Origin: Corynebacterium durum
GTDB lineage: Bacteria > Actinomycetota > Actinomycetes > Mycobacteriales > Mycobacteriaceae
Reading direction: 5' to 3'
NCBI RefSeq assembly: GCF_030408675.1
Contig: NZ_CP047200.1
Location: forward strand, 744,001 to 808,000
DNA: 64,000 bases
Part shown: piece after piece, positions 1 to 8,510 of the stretch
Layout: every line of letters begins with the position of its first letter
Numbering within the stretch: the first letter of the stretch is position 1
Translations under genes and position numbers: made by a program
Notes under the pieces: model-generated
The model's input: only the letters and a program-made list of their open reading frames with translations
What the model was told of the DNA's origin: nothing
Databases searched by the model: none

Positions 1-1
1 G

Positions 2-1480
2 GCGATGGCGGCGATGCGTCGCCAGGGCTTCAATGCAGATGATCCACGCCAGGTTAACGCCATGCTGGCTCAGATTATGAGTGAGTCGGGCGGCAACCCC
101 GGTATCGCGCAACAGATCGTTGACGTCAACGGCACCGGCGACAGTGCAGGCGTTGGCCTGCTGCAGATCATCCCGGGGACTTTCGCGGCTTACCGTGACC
201 CGGAACTAGCTGATGACAGACGTGATCCGTGGGCAAATATGAATGCCGCGCTCAGGTACTACCGGGCCAAGTATGGTGGCGATCTGACGAGCGTATGGGG
301 TCATGGTCATGGCTATGATTCCGGCGGCTGGTTGAAACCAACCCCGAACGGGTTTGGCACCTACTACAATCATTCTGGCGAACCTGAGGCCGTTCTGACT
401 GGTCCCCAATGGCGGGGCGTCGAGAAGCTGGCCGATGGCGTGTACCGGCTGTCCAAGCCGCTTGGCGACATGGTTGCAGGCTTCCCAGCTGCTGTTAGGC
501 AGATCGGTGATGCCTTGCAGCACACGGCCACTACCGGGGATTATCCTGGTGCACCGCTTATTGATGAGGATTCACCCCTTGTTGATGCTGCGCTGGCTGT
601 GCATCGCGAGACTGATTTGCTGGCGACGGCGCGGGGCGAATTGGGTACGGCGTTTGCTGGTGGTGATGATGGGTATGGTGCCCTTGCTGACCTGCTGGGT
701 AACGACGAGTTGGCGCGGAACCTGGTGAACTTCACCGGCAATGTTGGTGTTGCTGGCCAGGAGCTTTCTACGGCGTTTGCTGGTGGTGATGATGGGTATG
801 GTGCCCTTGCTGACCTGCTGGGTAACGACGAGTTGGCGCGGGCAATCGTAACCGGTATCGGCGACGTCGGAACTGCTGTCCGCGAAACCAGTGCCGCCAT
901 CGACCGCGCACACAAGGGCTTCAACGAGTGGGCCGCCGAAAACGAGAACCATGGACGCATAGGGTCACCTGAAGAGTGGGCCTTGCACTACGGTTCAGCG
1001 GCCGGGGCTAGCATGCTCGACGACGCCCTTGGGCTTTTCGGTCTTGATGGGATCGTTGGCGGCACTCTGAAGGATTCGTTTGTGGAGCTGGTTAACCAGT
1101 CAGCGAACTACACGAACGGGGCTTTGGACTACTACGGCGTTCCCAGCGCACGGTTCGGGCACATTTCAAAGGACTCACTGAAGCCTTTGAGTGTGCTCGA
1201 TAATGATGGGCGCGTACCAAAGGTTGAGGTTGCACAGCCTGCCACAGTGGAGGTTAATGACACTGTGACGGAAAGCAAGCCTGCGGCCACGGGCGACCCG
1301 TCAGGCGGGAAACAAACGATCATTGTTCAGCTGGAAGGCGATAAGACCTACACAGGTGAACAGGTCAAAAAGATGTTCAACCAGCTCGACGAGAAATACG
1401 ATTCCCTCAAATTCGAGGTCGAAGACCTCAAGGACAAGAACACCGCCCCGGTAACTTCCGGGGTAGGTGGAATCGTGTAA
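2..1480 (+). CDS. Phage tape measure protein, C-terminal part (5' truncated by window edge)
   Basis: The reading frame is open to the window edge, so the start lies outside. The visible end begins with a lysozyme-like/SLT transglycosylase segment (MSESGGN, then GVGLLQIIPGTF, DPWANMNAALRYYRAKYGG). This is the peptidoglycan-cleaving domain many siphovirus tape measures carry near their C-terminus, used to open the wall during DNA injection. After it comes a low-complexity Gly/Asp/Ala region with an exact internal duplication, and a charged C-terminus. It lies immediately upstream of a distal tail gene, the canonical place for a tape measure. A free-standing tail lysin is the alternative, but position and the open 5' end favour tape measure. 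The stop is 10 bp before the next start. Confidence 0.8.
   Translation, partial: AMAAMRRQGFNADDPRQVNAMLAQIMSESGGNPGIAQQIVDVNGTGDSAGVGLLQIIPGTFAAYRDPELADDRRDPWANMNAALRYYRAKYGGDLTSVWGHGHGYDSGGWLKPTPNGFGTYYNHSGEPEAVLTGPQWRGVEKLADGVYRLSKPLGDMVAGFPAAVRQIGDALQHTATTGDYPGAPLIDEDSPLVDAALAVHRETDLLATARGELGTAFAGGDDGYGALADLLGNDELARNLVNFTGNVGVAGQELSTAFAGGDDGYGALADLLGNDELARAIVTGIGDVGTAVRETSAAIDRAHKGFNEWAAENENHGRIGSPEEWALHYGSAAGASMLDDALGLFGLDGIVGGTLKDSFVELVNQSANYTNGALDYYGVPSARFGHISKDSLKPLSVLDNDGRVPKVEVAQPATVEVNDTVTESKPAATGDPSGGKQTIIVQLEGDKTYTGEQVKKMFNQLDEKYDSLKFEVEDLKDKNTAPVTSGVGGIV
646..841 (+). repeat. Exact 73-bp direct repeat inside the tape measure gene
   Basis: Positions 646-718 and 769-841 read identically base for base, with a period of 123 bp, so the frame is kept (41 codons). 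The repeat encodes the peptide TAFAGGDDGYGALADLLGND twice. The lack of any silent difference points to a recent duplication. Confidence 0.9.
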
Positions 1481-1490
1481 GGAGGTTGTC

Positions 1491-2279
1491 GTGTTTCTGT
1501 CGGTCACCTGGATCGGCGCGGACGGTTCGGTGTGGCCCCTTGAGGGGGAGCTGACCGACTTGGCTGGCGTCGTCTTGGCAAAGCCTAGTGGTTTGACGTC
1601 GAAGCTTGACCGCTCCACAATGGTGCGCCCCAATGGTGTGGGGGTGGACGTTGCGGATTACGCGATTCCCGCTATTCAGGGGTCGCTTGATGTGCGTGTC
1701 CACCCCGATAAAGCGGCGGGCTTGTCGCTTGGCGATGTGTGGCGTGCGTGGTGCGCGTCATGGTCGATGATCAATCCGGGGGAGCTGGTGGTGTCGGATT
1801 CGTCTGGCTACCGGTGGCGTCTGCAGGCGTTGCTTGAATCGCCTATCGACGCCCCCGCCGTTTCCCCTGAAGCGCGTGGCGTGCCGTTCATTGACTCCAC
1901 AGTCAACTTGTTGGCGACTGGTGGGGTGTGGCATGGCGAAAGCGTTGCGAGCGGCGGCAATACCGTTCAGGTATTCAACCCCGGCGATCTTCCTACCTTC
2001 CCCCGCGTCGGTTGGATTGGGCAAGGTAAGCACGTCACCCCGCCTACCGGCGGCAAGATACAGCTGCCTACCTCGTCTGATTGGGTTTGGCTTAGCACAA
2101 ATCCGGGCTTGGGGTATCGCGTCGAGAATGAAGCGGGCGAAACAAAAACAGCGGTGTGGGCATCAATGCGCGGCCGCCCCGTACCCGGCATTCTGCAGCC
2201 GGGGGCAACAGCCTCGTGGAGCATGCACAGTGATGTACGCATCGAGGTTGTTCCCGCCTGCACTAACCCGTGGAGGTGA
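1491..2279 (+). CDS. Phage distal tail / minor tail protein
   Basis: This 262-aa protein begins VFLSVTWIGADGSVW. GTG at 1491 is chosen because GGAGG lies at 1481-1485 with ideal spacing; an ATG upstream at 1467 would overlap the tape measure end and lacks such a site. The gene order tape measure, this gene, Gp37-like protein is that of Siphoviridae of Gram-positive hosts, where this position encodes the distal tail protein that joins the tail tube to the baseplate. No catalytic motif is visible. The TGA at 2277-2279 lies inside the ribosome-binding region of the next gene, indicating coupled translation. The function is inferred mainly from order. Confidence 0.65.
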   Translation: MFLSVTWIGADGSVWPLEGELTDLAGVVLAKPSGLTSKLDRSTMVRPNGVGVDVADYAIPAIQGSLDVRVHPDKAAGLSLGDVWRAWCASWSMINPGELVVSDSSGYRWRLQALLESPIDAPAVSPEARGVPFIDSTVNLLATGGVWHGESVASGGNTVQVFNPGDLPTFPRVGWIGQGKHVTPPTGGKIQLPTSSDWVWLSTNPGLGYRVENEAGETKTAVWASMRGRPVPGILQPGATASWSMHSDVRIEVVPACTNPWR

Positions 2280-2282
2280 TTG

Positions 2283-3890
2283 ATGGACTGGTCTGATGTG
2301 CGCGCTGCTGTGCACAATGTCGGCGATGGTTGGGGTTTGTGGCTTCTCGACAAGGACATGAACCCCATCGCTGACCTGCATGGGGCCTTGTCGATCGAGC
2401 TTCCCGAAGCAGTGAATGAAACCACGGCATGCAAGATCGAGATTCGCGGCGACCATCCAGCCGCAAAGCTCATCTTGCCACTTGATGGGGCGAACCTATC
2501 TAACCCGTCCGAGACGTGGAACCGGCTTGTAGACGATGCGCAATGGATCATGGCGGAAGGCCCTGGAGGCGAAACAGAGCGCCTGGTGTACCGGGTCGCG
2601 CGGGTTACAGATAAGTCCGAAAACCACGGTCCGGGCCGGATCACGATTGAAGGCAAGTCGCTTTACAGGTATGTGGAGAAAATCGCATGCCGCGCTGACC
2701 CGGCTTCCCCGTTGATTGCGCAACTTCGTTACCGTGACTTCCGGGCTGGCGATTCCTTGCGAGTCATCAAGGAGTATCTGCTTGTTAACCTCATGCGGGA
2801 TTTCCAGCCTCGCGCTATTACCGGTTGGGACTTGTGGTCTTCGACTGCATGGCGGGCGGTGTCCCCGACGCTTTGGCCCGCAATAGTCAACCCGGTCCAT
2901 AAGTCAACTTCCACGCAGGCCGCAGTACTGGATGCGCGATTCGACATGGCGGCTGATCTGTTTAAGGAAACGCTCAATGCTGCAGGGCTGATGCTTACTG
3001 TGAACTTGTGGCTGGAGGGTGATAAGCAGCCCGCCCAAAGCCATATGACTTTGAGTGCCCCGACGCTGCTTATCGACGTCGTTCCACGCCAGTTTGACAC
3101 CTCGACTACCGGCGGTGCGCTGGATGTTTTACGTGGCGTTGTTCGAAGTTTCGACAGGGACCGCAATGCCCCTAAGCTTGGGTTGGGGGATACCCCCTCA
3201 ACCGCGTCCGGGTTGTTGCCGTGGGTGGTGTGGCGGCCGGAAGACATGGCGGGTATCACATCAGAGTTCACGGTGGTGAAGTCAGAGGATTGGCATGTAA
3301 CCGTTGGTGGGCGTTCCCCGGAAGTTCTGAACAAGTTCATGGCGGCGGGCACAAAGTCCCTGTTTCAGGGATTGGCGGCGGCGCTATCGGCTGCGTTTCC
3401 CCCGTTTGCGCCTTTGATTGCGGCGGCTGGCGCGTTCCTTGGGGACGTTGTTGGGGCTTCGCTCAAGGACAAGCTTTTTGCCTGGAACGAGTTTACCGAC
3501 GCGGTGCGACGTGAGGCGCATGGGCGTTTCGCCTACCGCGATGCGGTGGGTTCCGGCGACGGCTGGACGCTTTCGGCGTGGCAGCAGGGGTTTCAGATGC
3601 TGGCGCAGGGCGCGGGAATGGTCAGCGTGGGGTTCCAGTCTTCTGGGGCGTCGCCCTATGAGTGGGGTCGTGATTTCCGTGCGGGGGATCAGCAGGGCCT
3701 ACTGCATCGCGGCGTGTTGTTCGCCACGTATGTGCATAGCGTCACGCTGAAATACCAGGTGGGTAAAGGCTGGTCGCAGGAGCTGACTTTGGGTGACCCG
3801 CGCGCCCGTGAATCGTTTGTACGCGGTGCTACGCGCTCAATCAAGGGCGTGAAAAACGCTGTTGACCGGGTTAAAAGCTTCATTATGTAG
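2283..3890 (+). CDS. Phage tail protein, ReqiPepy6 Gp37-like
   Basis: A 535-aa protein beginning MDWSDVRAAVHNVGDGWGLWLLDKDMNPI. GGAGG at 2272-2276 sits 6 nt before ATG 2283, so I prefer this to the TTG three bases upstream. Its size, its place directly after the distal tail gene and the N-terminal pattern (short beta-rich opening, then ELPEAVNETTACKIEIRGDHPA) fit the siphovirus ReqiPepy6 Gp37-like family found in Actinobacteria phages, probably a baseplate or tail-associated component. An Ala-rich hydrophobic stretch near residues 360-400 (LAAALSAAFPPFAPLIAAAGAF) could insert into or contact a membrane during injection. The assignment is by recognition and synteny, without any catalytic motif. 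Confidence 0.6.
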   Translation: MDWSDVRAAVHNVGDGWGLWLLDKDMNPIADLHGALSIELPEAVNETTACKIEIRGDHPAAKLILPLDGANLSNPSETWNRLVDDAQWIMAEGPGGETERLVYRVARVTDKSENHGPGRITIEGKSLYRYVEKIACRADPASPLIAQLRYRDFRAGDSLRVIKEYLLVNLMRDFQPRAITGWDLWSSTAWRAVSPTLWPAIVNPVHKSTSTQAAVLDARFDMAADLFKETLNAAGLMLTVNLWLEGDKQPAQSHMTLSAPTLLIDVVPRQFDTSTTGGALDVLRGVVRSFDRDRNAPKLGLGDTPSTASGLLPWVVWRPEDMAGITSEFTVVKSEDWHVTVGGRSPEVLNKFMAAGTKSLFQGLAAALSAAFPPFAPLIAAAGAFLGDVVGASLKDKLFAWNEFTDAVRREAHGRFAYRDAVGSGDGWTLSAWQQGFQMLAQGAGMVSVGFQSSGASPYEWGRDFRAGDQQGLLHRGVLFATYVHSVTLKYQVGKGWSQELTLGDPRARESFVRGATRSIKGVKNAVDRVKSFIM

Positions 3891-3896
3891 AGGGGA

Positions 3897-4298
3897 ATGA
3901 CGGTGGAAGATATATACCCTTATCAGGTTGCTGATAATCATCACCCACTATCGTGGGTTTTCTTTAACGCGGGCGGGTTGAGCCTTGACCTGGAGACCGC
4001 TGAGGCGCTGGCACGCCATGTTTTCGACGCCCTTGGATGCGGGAAACCAGGCAGCGCGGCCGTGCCGTCCATCAAGTACGACGCGCTTGGCGGGTCTGGC
4101 GGGCCATGGGAGCCGGGTGTGTGGATACCGGTGAAGGATGCCCGCATGGGGGTTTCCGTGACAGTGCCGCATGTAGACGTGGGGGCAATGAGTGAGGCTG
4201 AACGCGCTGAGCTGCGTGCGGTTCTTGATGCCGCCGATGACGCGGCACGTGCAAGCTCCCTTATCGACGCCGAAGGAGGTGAAGCTAATGGGGGTTAA
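3897..4298 (+). CDS. Small phage tail-region protein, unknown function
   Basis: A 133-aa acidic protein (MTVEDIYPYQVADNHHPLS). The start is ambiguous: ATG 3897 lies very close to the purine stretch AGAGGGG, while GTG 3903 in the same frame has more natural spacing. I see no motif. The C-terminus is Ala/Asp-rich (AEREALRAVLDAADDAARA-like) and probably helical. It sits between the Gp37-like protein and a second small tail-region protein and overlaps the latter by 11 bp, so it belongs to the tail/baseplate operon. A chaperone or minor baseplate role is possible but not shown. Confidence 0.6.
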   Translation: MTVEDIYPYQVADNHHPLSWVFFNAGGLSLDLETAEALARHVFDALGCGKPGSAAVPSIKYDALGGSGGPWEPGVWIPVKDARMGVSVTVPHVDVGAMSEAERAELRAVLDAADDAARASSLIDAEGGEANGG

Positions 4299-4980
4299 TC
4301 TATCCGGGCAAATACCCGGCAACCCGTCGCAAGTGGGGAGTGTTTTCGACCTGCTGCATAACGGAGCCGGACCCATCGGCACCGCCATCGGACAGGGGTT
4401 CACGGCCCTAGTTGATGGGATCGCTTCGGCACTCGCGGGCGGCATCGCTAAGGGGAACCCCTTCTACCAGATTTCCGAGGCCACAAAGCCCTTCCGCGAT
4501 GGACAGCGAGACATCCAGGACCGCATCGACCTGCTTTCCCCGCTGCTTGATTACGGTGCGGTGACACTAGCTGAGCGCGGCAATCGCGGCAATGGGAAGC
4601 TTGGGTTTTACGACCAGGTGGGGCCATTACGCGGCATGGAAGTGCTATCCGGCGGGGGTTTCAAGTTGCTGGACAAGGGCCTTTGGGATATTGACGTTCA
4701 GCTCGAACCTAGTACGGTGCTGCTTGACTTCGGTATTTTTGTCACCACCAAGGTGGAGATTCGCGTGTTGCGGCCGAATGGATCGACGTATGCGGTGCGG
4801 GATATTGTCACTGGCTACGGTAATCGTCACACGATGAATGGGCGCATGAGTGTCGTTGTTCCTGAGGCCGGTTACCGCATTGAAGTGTGGTGCACAGAGA
4901 TTCGCACGTTGCGCACTTTCGATTCGGGCGAACGCAGTTCAATCCTTGCTGTCCAGCACATTTCACGGAAAACCAGCTAA
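4288..4980 (+). CDS. Phage minor tail protein, unknown function
   Basis: A 230-aa protein starting MGVNLSGQIPGNPSQVGS. The start at 4288 is set by AAGGAGG at 4273-4279; a longer frame upstream lacks a site. The N-terminal part is Gly/Ala-rich, followed by a segment with DIQDRIDLLSPLLDYG and a beta-rich C-terminal half (VTTKVEIRVLRPNGSTYAVRD, MSVVVPEAGYRIEV) that looks like a small beta-sandwich. The gene begins inside the previous one and ends 11 bp before the fibre gene, so the four genes form one translation chain. Its position argues for a baseplate or fibre-attachment protein; no family is recognised with certainty. Confidence 0.6.
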   Translation: MGVNLSGQIPGNPSQVGSVFDLLHNGAGPIGTAIGQGFTALVDGIASALAGGIAKGNPFYQISEATKPFRDGQRDIQDRIDLLSPLLDYGAVTLAERGNRGNGKLGFYDQVGPLRGMEVLSGGGFKLLDKGLWDIDVQLEPSTVLLDFGIFVTTKVEIRVLRPNGSTYAVRDIVTGYGNRHTMNGRMSVVVPEAGYRIEVWCTEIRTLRTFDSGERSSILAVQHISRKTS

Positions 4981-4991
4981 GGGGGTTAAGT

Positions 4992-6413
4992 ATGCGAACA
5001 CTCACTATCGACGTCAAGGATGTTGGCGGCACTGCAAGCATTGGCGATTCTGTGGTGATCCGGTCGCCCGCCGTGCGGGCTTCCGAGACTAGTGGACGCC
5101 TGGTATCCCCAACCCCTATCGTCGTCGCCCTGAATAACGGCGTGGGGGAGGCGCAGGTGGAGCCGGGGCCGCTGCTAGTGCAGTTCAGGTGTCGCAACGT
5201 TTCCAACACTGAGCCCATTGAGGCGACGGTACCAGCCGGTACGGGGCGCATTACGCTACGCGAGCTGATCGAGCAGCACATCAAGTATGAGCCAGCGGTG
5301 ATCCGGGGCGCGCAAAAAGCGGAGCGGGACGCTAAGGAGTCCGCTGACCGGGCTTCCGGTAGCGCGTCTTCAGCAGGAAGTAACGCCACCCGCGCGGAAA
5401 AGGCCGCTAGAAGCGCGGAAGGCAGCGCAAGCACCGCCTCAGGTGCAGCGTCAACCGCGTCGCAGCACGCTTCCGCTGTGGAGTCAGCTAGGCAGCATAT
5501 TGACCAGCAGCTAAAAAACGCCGATGCAGCAAGGTCTGATATGAACGCGGCGGCGACGGTATTCAAGTCGTGGGACGCCAAATACCAGTGGTTGCGGGAC
5601 AACTTTTCCACCTTGTCGAACACCGTTAATTCGATCATGACGAGCGCGGCCAGTACGCTGCGTTCCGAAGTGCAGGGCCTGAAGGAAGCTGCTGAACGGT
5701 ACAAGAACGAGGCTGGCACACACGCGCAACGAGCGCAGGTTGCAGCTAACAGCGCGGCGAATGCGGCCACCGCCGCTGTCACCAACGAGATCAACAAGCT
5801 GAAGGGTAATGCCCCGGCCGCGTTTGACACGCTGGAGGAGATTGCGAACCGCGTCAAAGCTGGGGGTTCGCTTGAGGGAGAGCTACTAAACAAGCTTGCG
5901 ACTAAGGCAAGTCAAGCGGATTTTCAGAACCTGCTTGACCGAATGAATAAACTGAATATCGGTTCAATTTCTGGACTTTCCCAGGCGATTTCAGGGTTTA
6001 TTTCGAATCAAGATGTATCGATAACCGGCACTCCCTATAAGATCGCACGACGAAACGGCAACGGAAATTTATTGGTGAATCCAACCACGTTTTACGACAA
6101 CGACAATGTGGCAGTGTCAAAAGGCTATGTTGACCAAGGAGGGATCACTGCGCTTTACTCGCATGGCAGTATACAAGTTCGTCGTGCCGGAAGAATGGTG
6201 ACGATAACTACGAATTCGAGTAACAGCAATTCGGGCGCTTCCCTCAGCGACATAACTAACCTAACTTTGCCCGAGTGGGCTAGGCCACACTCCATAATTC
6301 ATGTCGCTCCAGTAAATATGTCTGGCGAACTTTTCATAAACCCAAGCGGGGAGATAACCGAATATTCTATGCGCTCGTCCGGCATTAGATTCTCCGTTAC
6401 TTACATTGCCTAA
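4992..6413 (+). CDS. Phage tail fibre / receptor-binding protein with coiled coil
   Basis: A 473-aa protein starting MRTLTIDVKDVGGTASIGD (ATG 4992, GGGGG upstream). Three parts are visible: an N-terminal beta-domain of about 90 residues, which probably docks on the baseplate; a long Ala/Ser/Lys/Glu-rich helical region at about residues 100-330 (for example AERDAKESADRASGSASSAG) with heptad spacing expected of a trimeric coiled coil; and a C-terminal beta-rich tip of about 140 residues (SIQVRRAGRMVTITTNSS) ending FSVTYIA. The DNA from about 5,935 onward is visibly more AT-rich than the upstream part, which suggests the host-recognition tip was exchanged separately. It is the last structural gene before lysis. 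Confidence 0.75.
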   Translation: MRTLTIDVKDVGGTASIGDSVVIRSPAVRASETSGRLVSPTPIVVALNNGVGEAQVEPGPLLVQFRCRNVSNTEPIEATVPAGTGRITLRELIEQHIKYEPAVIRGAQKAERDAKESADRASGSASSAGSNATRAEKAARSAEGSASTASGAASTASQHASAVESARQHIDQQLKNADAARSDMNAAATVFKSWDAKYQWLRDNFSTLSNTVNSIMTSAASTLRSEVQGLKEAAERYKNEAGTHAQRAQVAANSAANAATAAVTNEINKLKGNAPAAFDTLEEIANRVKAGGSLEGELLNKLATKASQADFQNLLDRMNKLNIGSISGLSQAISGFISNQDVSITGTPYKIARRNGNGNLLVNPTTFYDNDNVAVSKGYVDQGGITALYSHGSIQVRRAGRMVTITTNSSNSNSGASLSDITNLTLPEWARPHSIIHVAPVNMSGELFINPSGEITEYSMRSSGIRFSVTYIA

Positions 6414-6442
6414 AACCCCTAATCATTAAGGAGATGTGATAT

Positions 6443-7759
6443 ATGACAACGATGCCCGTTGAGCAGGGCTTTTACATTACATCGCCGTTCGGTTGGCGTG
6501 ACGGCTTCATACACTACGGCACAGATTTCGGCTGCGACGGCGGTTCTGGCGGGCACCCCGTCTACGCGATTCGTAGCGGAACTGTCGTGCACGCGGGCCC
6601 CGCAAGTGGCTTCGGGCAATGGGTAACCGTGGATCACCCCGCCGAAGTTGGCGGCGGCTTCAGCGTCTACGGCCACACGATCCCCGAGGTCACACCAGGT
6701 CAGCATGTGGAGGAAGGGCAACGCATCGCCCGGATCAACCCCGATCCGAACACTAACGGCGGCTTCCCCCCGCACCTGCATCTAGAGTTCCACCGCTACG
6801 TGTGGAGCCCACCGGGGCCGGATCGACTGGACCCGGAGCCAATACTTGCAGGCGCTGGGTGGCCTAACCAGCAACGAAAGGAGGAAAAACCAATGAGTGA
6901 AACAATTTTCGGCGTGGACGTTTCCGAATGGCAGGACGGTATCAGCCTGCGTCGTGCCGCCGATGAAGGTATCCGCTTCGCGATTATCCGCACCACGGAC
7001 GGCACATATCGCGACCGGTGCTACCAGTCGCACATGCGTGATGCCGAAGCGGCGGGGCTCGTAACCGCCGCATATCATTTCTTGCGCAATCCAAGTGAAG
7101 GTACAAGCGTGCGGGCACAAGTCGATGCGTCACTTGACGTAATGGGCGACCTGCGACGCCCCGTGTGGATTGACTGTGAAACCGAAGCAGGCTTGTCTAT
7201 CAATGACATTTGGGAGTGCAAGCGCCTGTACGAGGCGAACGGGGTGCGCGTCATTGGCATGTACAGCTACATTCCCTGGTGGGAGGGCCGGGTTTTCGAA
7301 GGTGAGCCAGACCTGAAAGACAGCGGCCTTGGCGCGCTGTGGATGGCCTACTACGGGCAAAACCCTGGTGGCCCGCCCGCTGCGATCTACCCGGGTGACG
7401 CACACCCCAAGTGGGATTACCCGCTTGGCAATGTCAAGCCAGTCATTTGGCAGTTCGGTTCACAGGGGCATGTGGCCGGATTCACAGAGGTTGATGTCAA
7501 CGCCTTCCGGGGCAGCGTGGAGGAGCTACGTGCTCTGTTCTATGGGGGCAACCCCGAAACCGACGAATTGGAGGAAATTTTGTCTACTGTACGCCCGTCT
7601 CTTATCAGTCCTGATAAGCAGTTTGACGGCTTCGATTTTCTGCGTTTCAGCGACGCGGCCGCATGGGAGATTCGCGTGTTGCTGATCTACCTGATGCATG
7701 CGTTGAAGCTCGACCCGGAAAAGGTCTTGGCTGACGCCAAGGCCACAATCAACAAGTGA
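6443..7759 (+). CDS. Two-domain phage endolysin: M23 peptidase plus GH25 muramidase
   Basis: A 438-aa lysin with AAGGAGATG just before ATG 6443. Residues 1 to about 135 form an M23 metallopeptidase-like domain with H24-x3-D28 (HYGTDFG) and the H111-L-H113 motif, the zinc ligands of LytM-type endopeptidases. Residues from about 155 to 370 form a GH25 muramidase: DVSEWQ near the start of the barrel, the acidic pair in W242-I-D244-C-E246-T-E248, and WQFGSQGHVAGF near its end. The C-terminal 65 residues are a helical tail, perhaps cell-wall binding. One enzyme cuts peptide cross-links and the other the glycan chain. It is followed by two small membrane proteins, forming a lysis cassette. An in-frame start at codon 151 is described separately. 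Confidence 0.9.
   Translation: MTTMPVEQGFYITSPFGWRDGFIHYGTDFGCDGGSGGHPVYAIRSGTVVHAGPASGFGQWVTVDHPAEVGGGFSVYGHTIPEVTPGQHVEEGQRIARINPDPNTNGGFPPHLHLEFHRYVWSPPGPDRLDPEPILAGAGWPNQQRKEEKPMSETIFGVDVSEWQDGISLRRAADEGIRFAIIRTTDGTYRDRCYQSHMRDAEAAGLVTAAYHFLRNPSEGTSVRAQVDASLDVMGDLRRPVWIDCETEAGLSINDIWECKRLYEANGVRVIGMYSYIPWWEGRVFEGEPDLKDSGLGALWMAYYGQNPGGPPAAIYPGDAHPKWDYPLGNVKPVIWQFGSQGHVAGFTEVDVNAFRGSVEELRALFYGGNPETDELEEILSTVRPSLISPDKQFDGFDFLRFSDAAAWEIRVLLIYLMHALKLDPEKVLADAKATINK
6877..6895 (+). promoter_or_regulatory. Strong internal ribosome-binding site and ATG inside the endolysin gene
   Basis: AAAGGAGG at 6877-6884 is followed 8 nt later by ATG 6893, in frame with the lysin (codon 151) and exactly at the junction between the M23 and GH25 domains. 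Translation from here would give a 288-residue GH25-only protein starting MSETIFGVDVSEW. This site is closer to the consensus than most gene starts in the prophage. Confidence 0.7.
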
Positions 7760-7769
7760 GGAGATTCAC

Positions 7770-8081
7770 ATGCCAAAGCATTTGAAAGTTGACGGGGCCG
7801 TGTTCCCCGCACAGGTCCGCAAGGGCCTTTATTCCGTGGCCACGCTCGTGGGCTTGGTGCTCGTGTGGTTCGGTGTCGTCCCCAATGACGTCGTGGTGAC
7901 CGAGTGGGTGGATAAGCTGGAGCCGGTTTTCGGCGCTGTGGTGGCGCTGGTGAGCATGGTGGCCGCGCGTCACGTGCCCGCCCCGGCGGCCACGCCTGAG
8001 GCCCCGAAGCCGGTTGAGGTGAAGCCCAAGGCAAAGCCCACTGTGTCGTTGGACACTCTTCGGGAGCTGCTGGCTAAGTGA
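7770..8081 (+). CDS. Holin candidate, two membrane segments
   Basis: A 103-aa protein with GAGGAGA before ATG 7770. There are two hydrophobic segments, at about residues 20-40 (LYSVATLVGLVLVWFGVV) and 50-67 (LEPVFGAVVALVSMVAA), separated by a short polar loop, followed by a Pro/Lys-rich cytoplasmic-type tail (APKPVEVKPKAKP). The small size, two transmembrane helices, charged tail and location 10 bp after the endolysin are the usual signs of a holin that releases or activates the lysin. The next gene, overlapping by one base, also has a membrane segment, so which of the two is the holin and which an antiholin or partner cannot be decided here. Confidence 0.7.
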   Translation: MPKHLKVDGAVFPAQVRKGLYSVATLVGLVLVWFGVVPNDVVVTEWVDKLEPVFGAVVALVSMVAARHVPAPAATPEAPKPVEVKPKAKPTVSLDTLRELLAK

Positions 8082-8431
8082 TGAATGTCTCCCTTCTTGG
8101 GGAGGCGTTGCCCTTCGGGCTTGACCTGAACGTCATTTTTCAGTCTGTTTTGACGGCGGCGCTTGGCTTTTTCACAGCTATTGCGACGATGCGCGGTGAC
8201 GCGCGGCGGGCTAATAATGACGTGCTGGGCCGCCTAATGGAGCGTGTGGACCAGCTGGAGGATGATAAGGATCGTCTTTCGGGGGAAGTGGCCGACCTGC
8301 ATGAGGACCGCGTGAGCGATGCTTATGTGCGCGCCTACGCACGCATCCTGTATGACGCTTGGCGACGCCCCCCTGATCCGCCTGAGCCTTCTCCGATTGC
8401 TGCGAGGGCTTTGGGCCTTGAGTCTAGCTAG
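8081..8431 (+). CDS. Small membrane protein of the lysis cassette (second holin or antiholin candidate)
   Basis: A 116-aa protein; ATG 8081 overlaps the previous stop by one base (TGATG), so translation is coupled. A single hydrophobic segment at about residues 14-35 (LNVIFQSVLTAALGFFTAIATM) is followed by a charged region with coiled-coil character (RLMERVDQLEDDKDRLSGEVADL). One membrane anchor plus a coiled coil is common in the second small protein of lysis cassettes of actinobacterial phages. It could be a holin partner, an antiholin or a spanin-like helper; the sequence does not say which. The gene ends 7 bp before a terminator hairpin. Confidence 0.65.
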   Translation: MNVSLLGEALPFGLDLNVIFQSVLTAALGFFTAIATMRGDARRANNDVLGRLMERVDQLEDDKDRLSGEVADLHEDRVSDAYVRAYARILYDAWRRPPDPPEPSPIAARALGLESS

Positions 8432-8437
8432 TTGTTT

Positions 8438-8466
8438 GCCCCTGCCTTGTGCGGGGGCGTTTTTGT
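8438..8466 (+). terminator. Rho-independent terminator ending the late phage operon
   Basis: GCCCCTGC (8438-8445) pairs with GCGGGGGC (8451-8458) around a CTTGT loop and is followed by GTTTTTGTTTT. It lies right after the last lysis gene and closes late transcription. Confidence 0.85.
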
Positions 8467-8510
8467 TTTGCGCATTGTGCAGCGCTAGCGCTGCATGGGG
8501 AGGTGGTTTG

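Noticed and set aside
206..960. Open frames on the minus strand across the tape measure gene
   Set aside because: They are shadows of the coding strand: composition mirrors the + frame and no ribosome-binding site or family resemblance exists.
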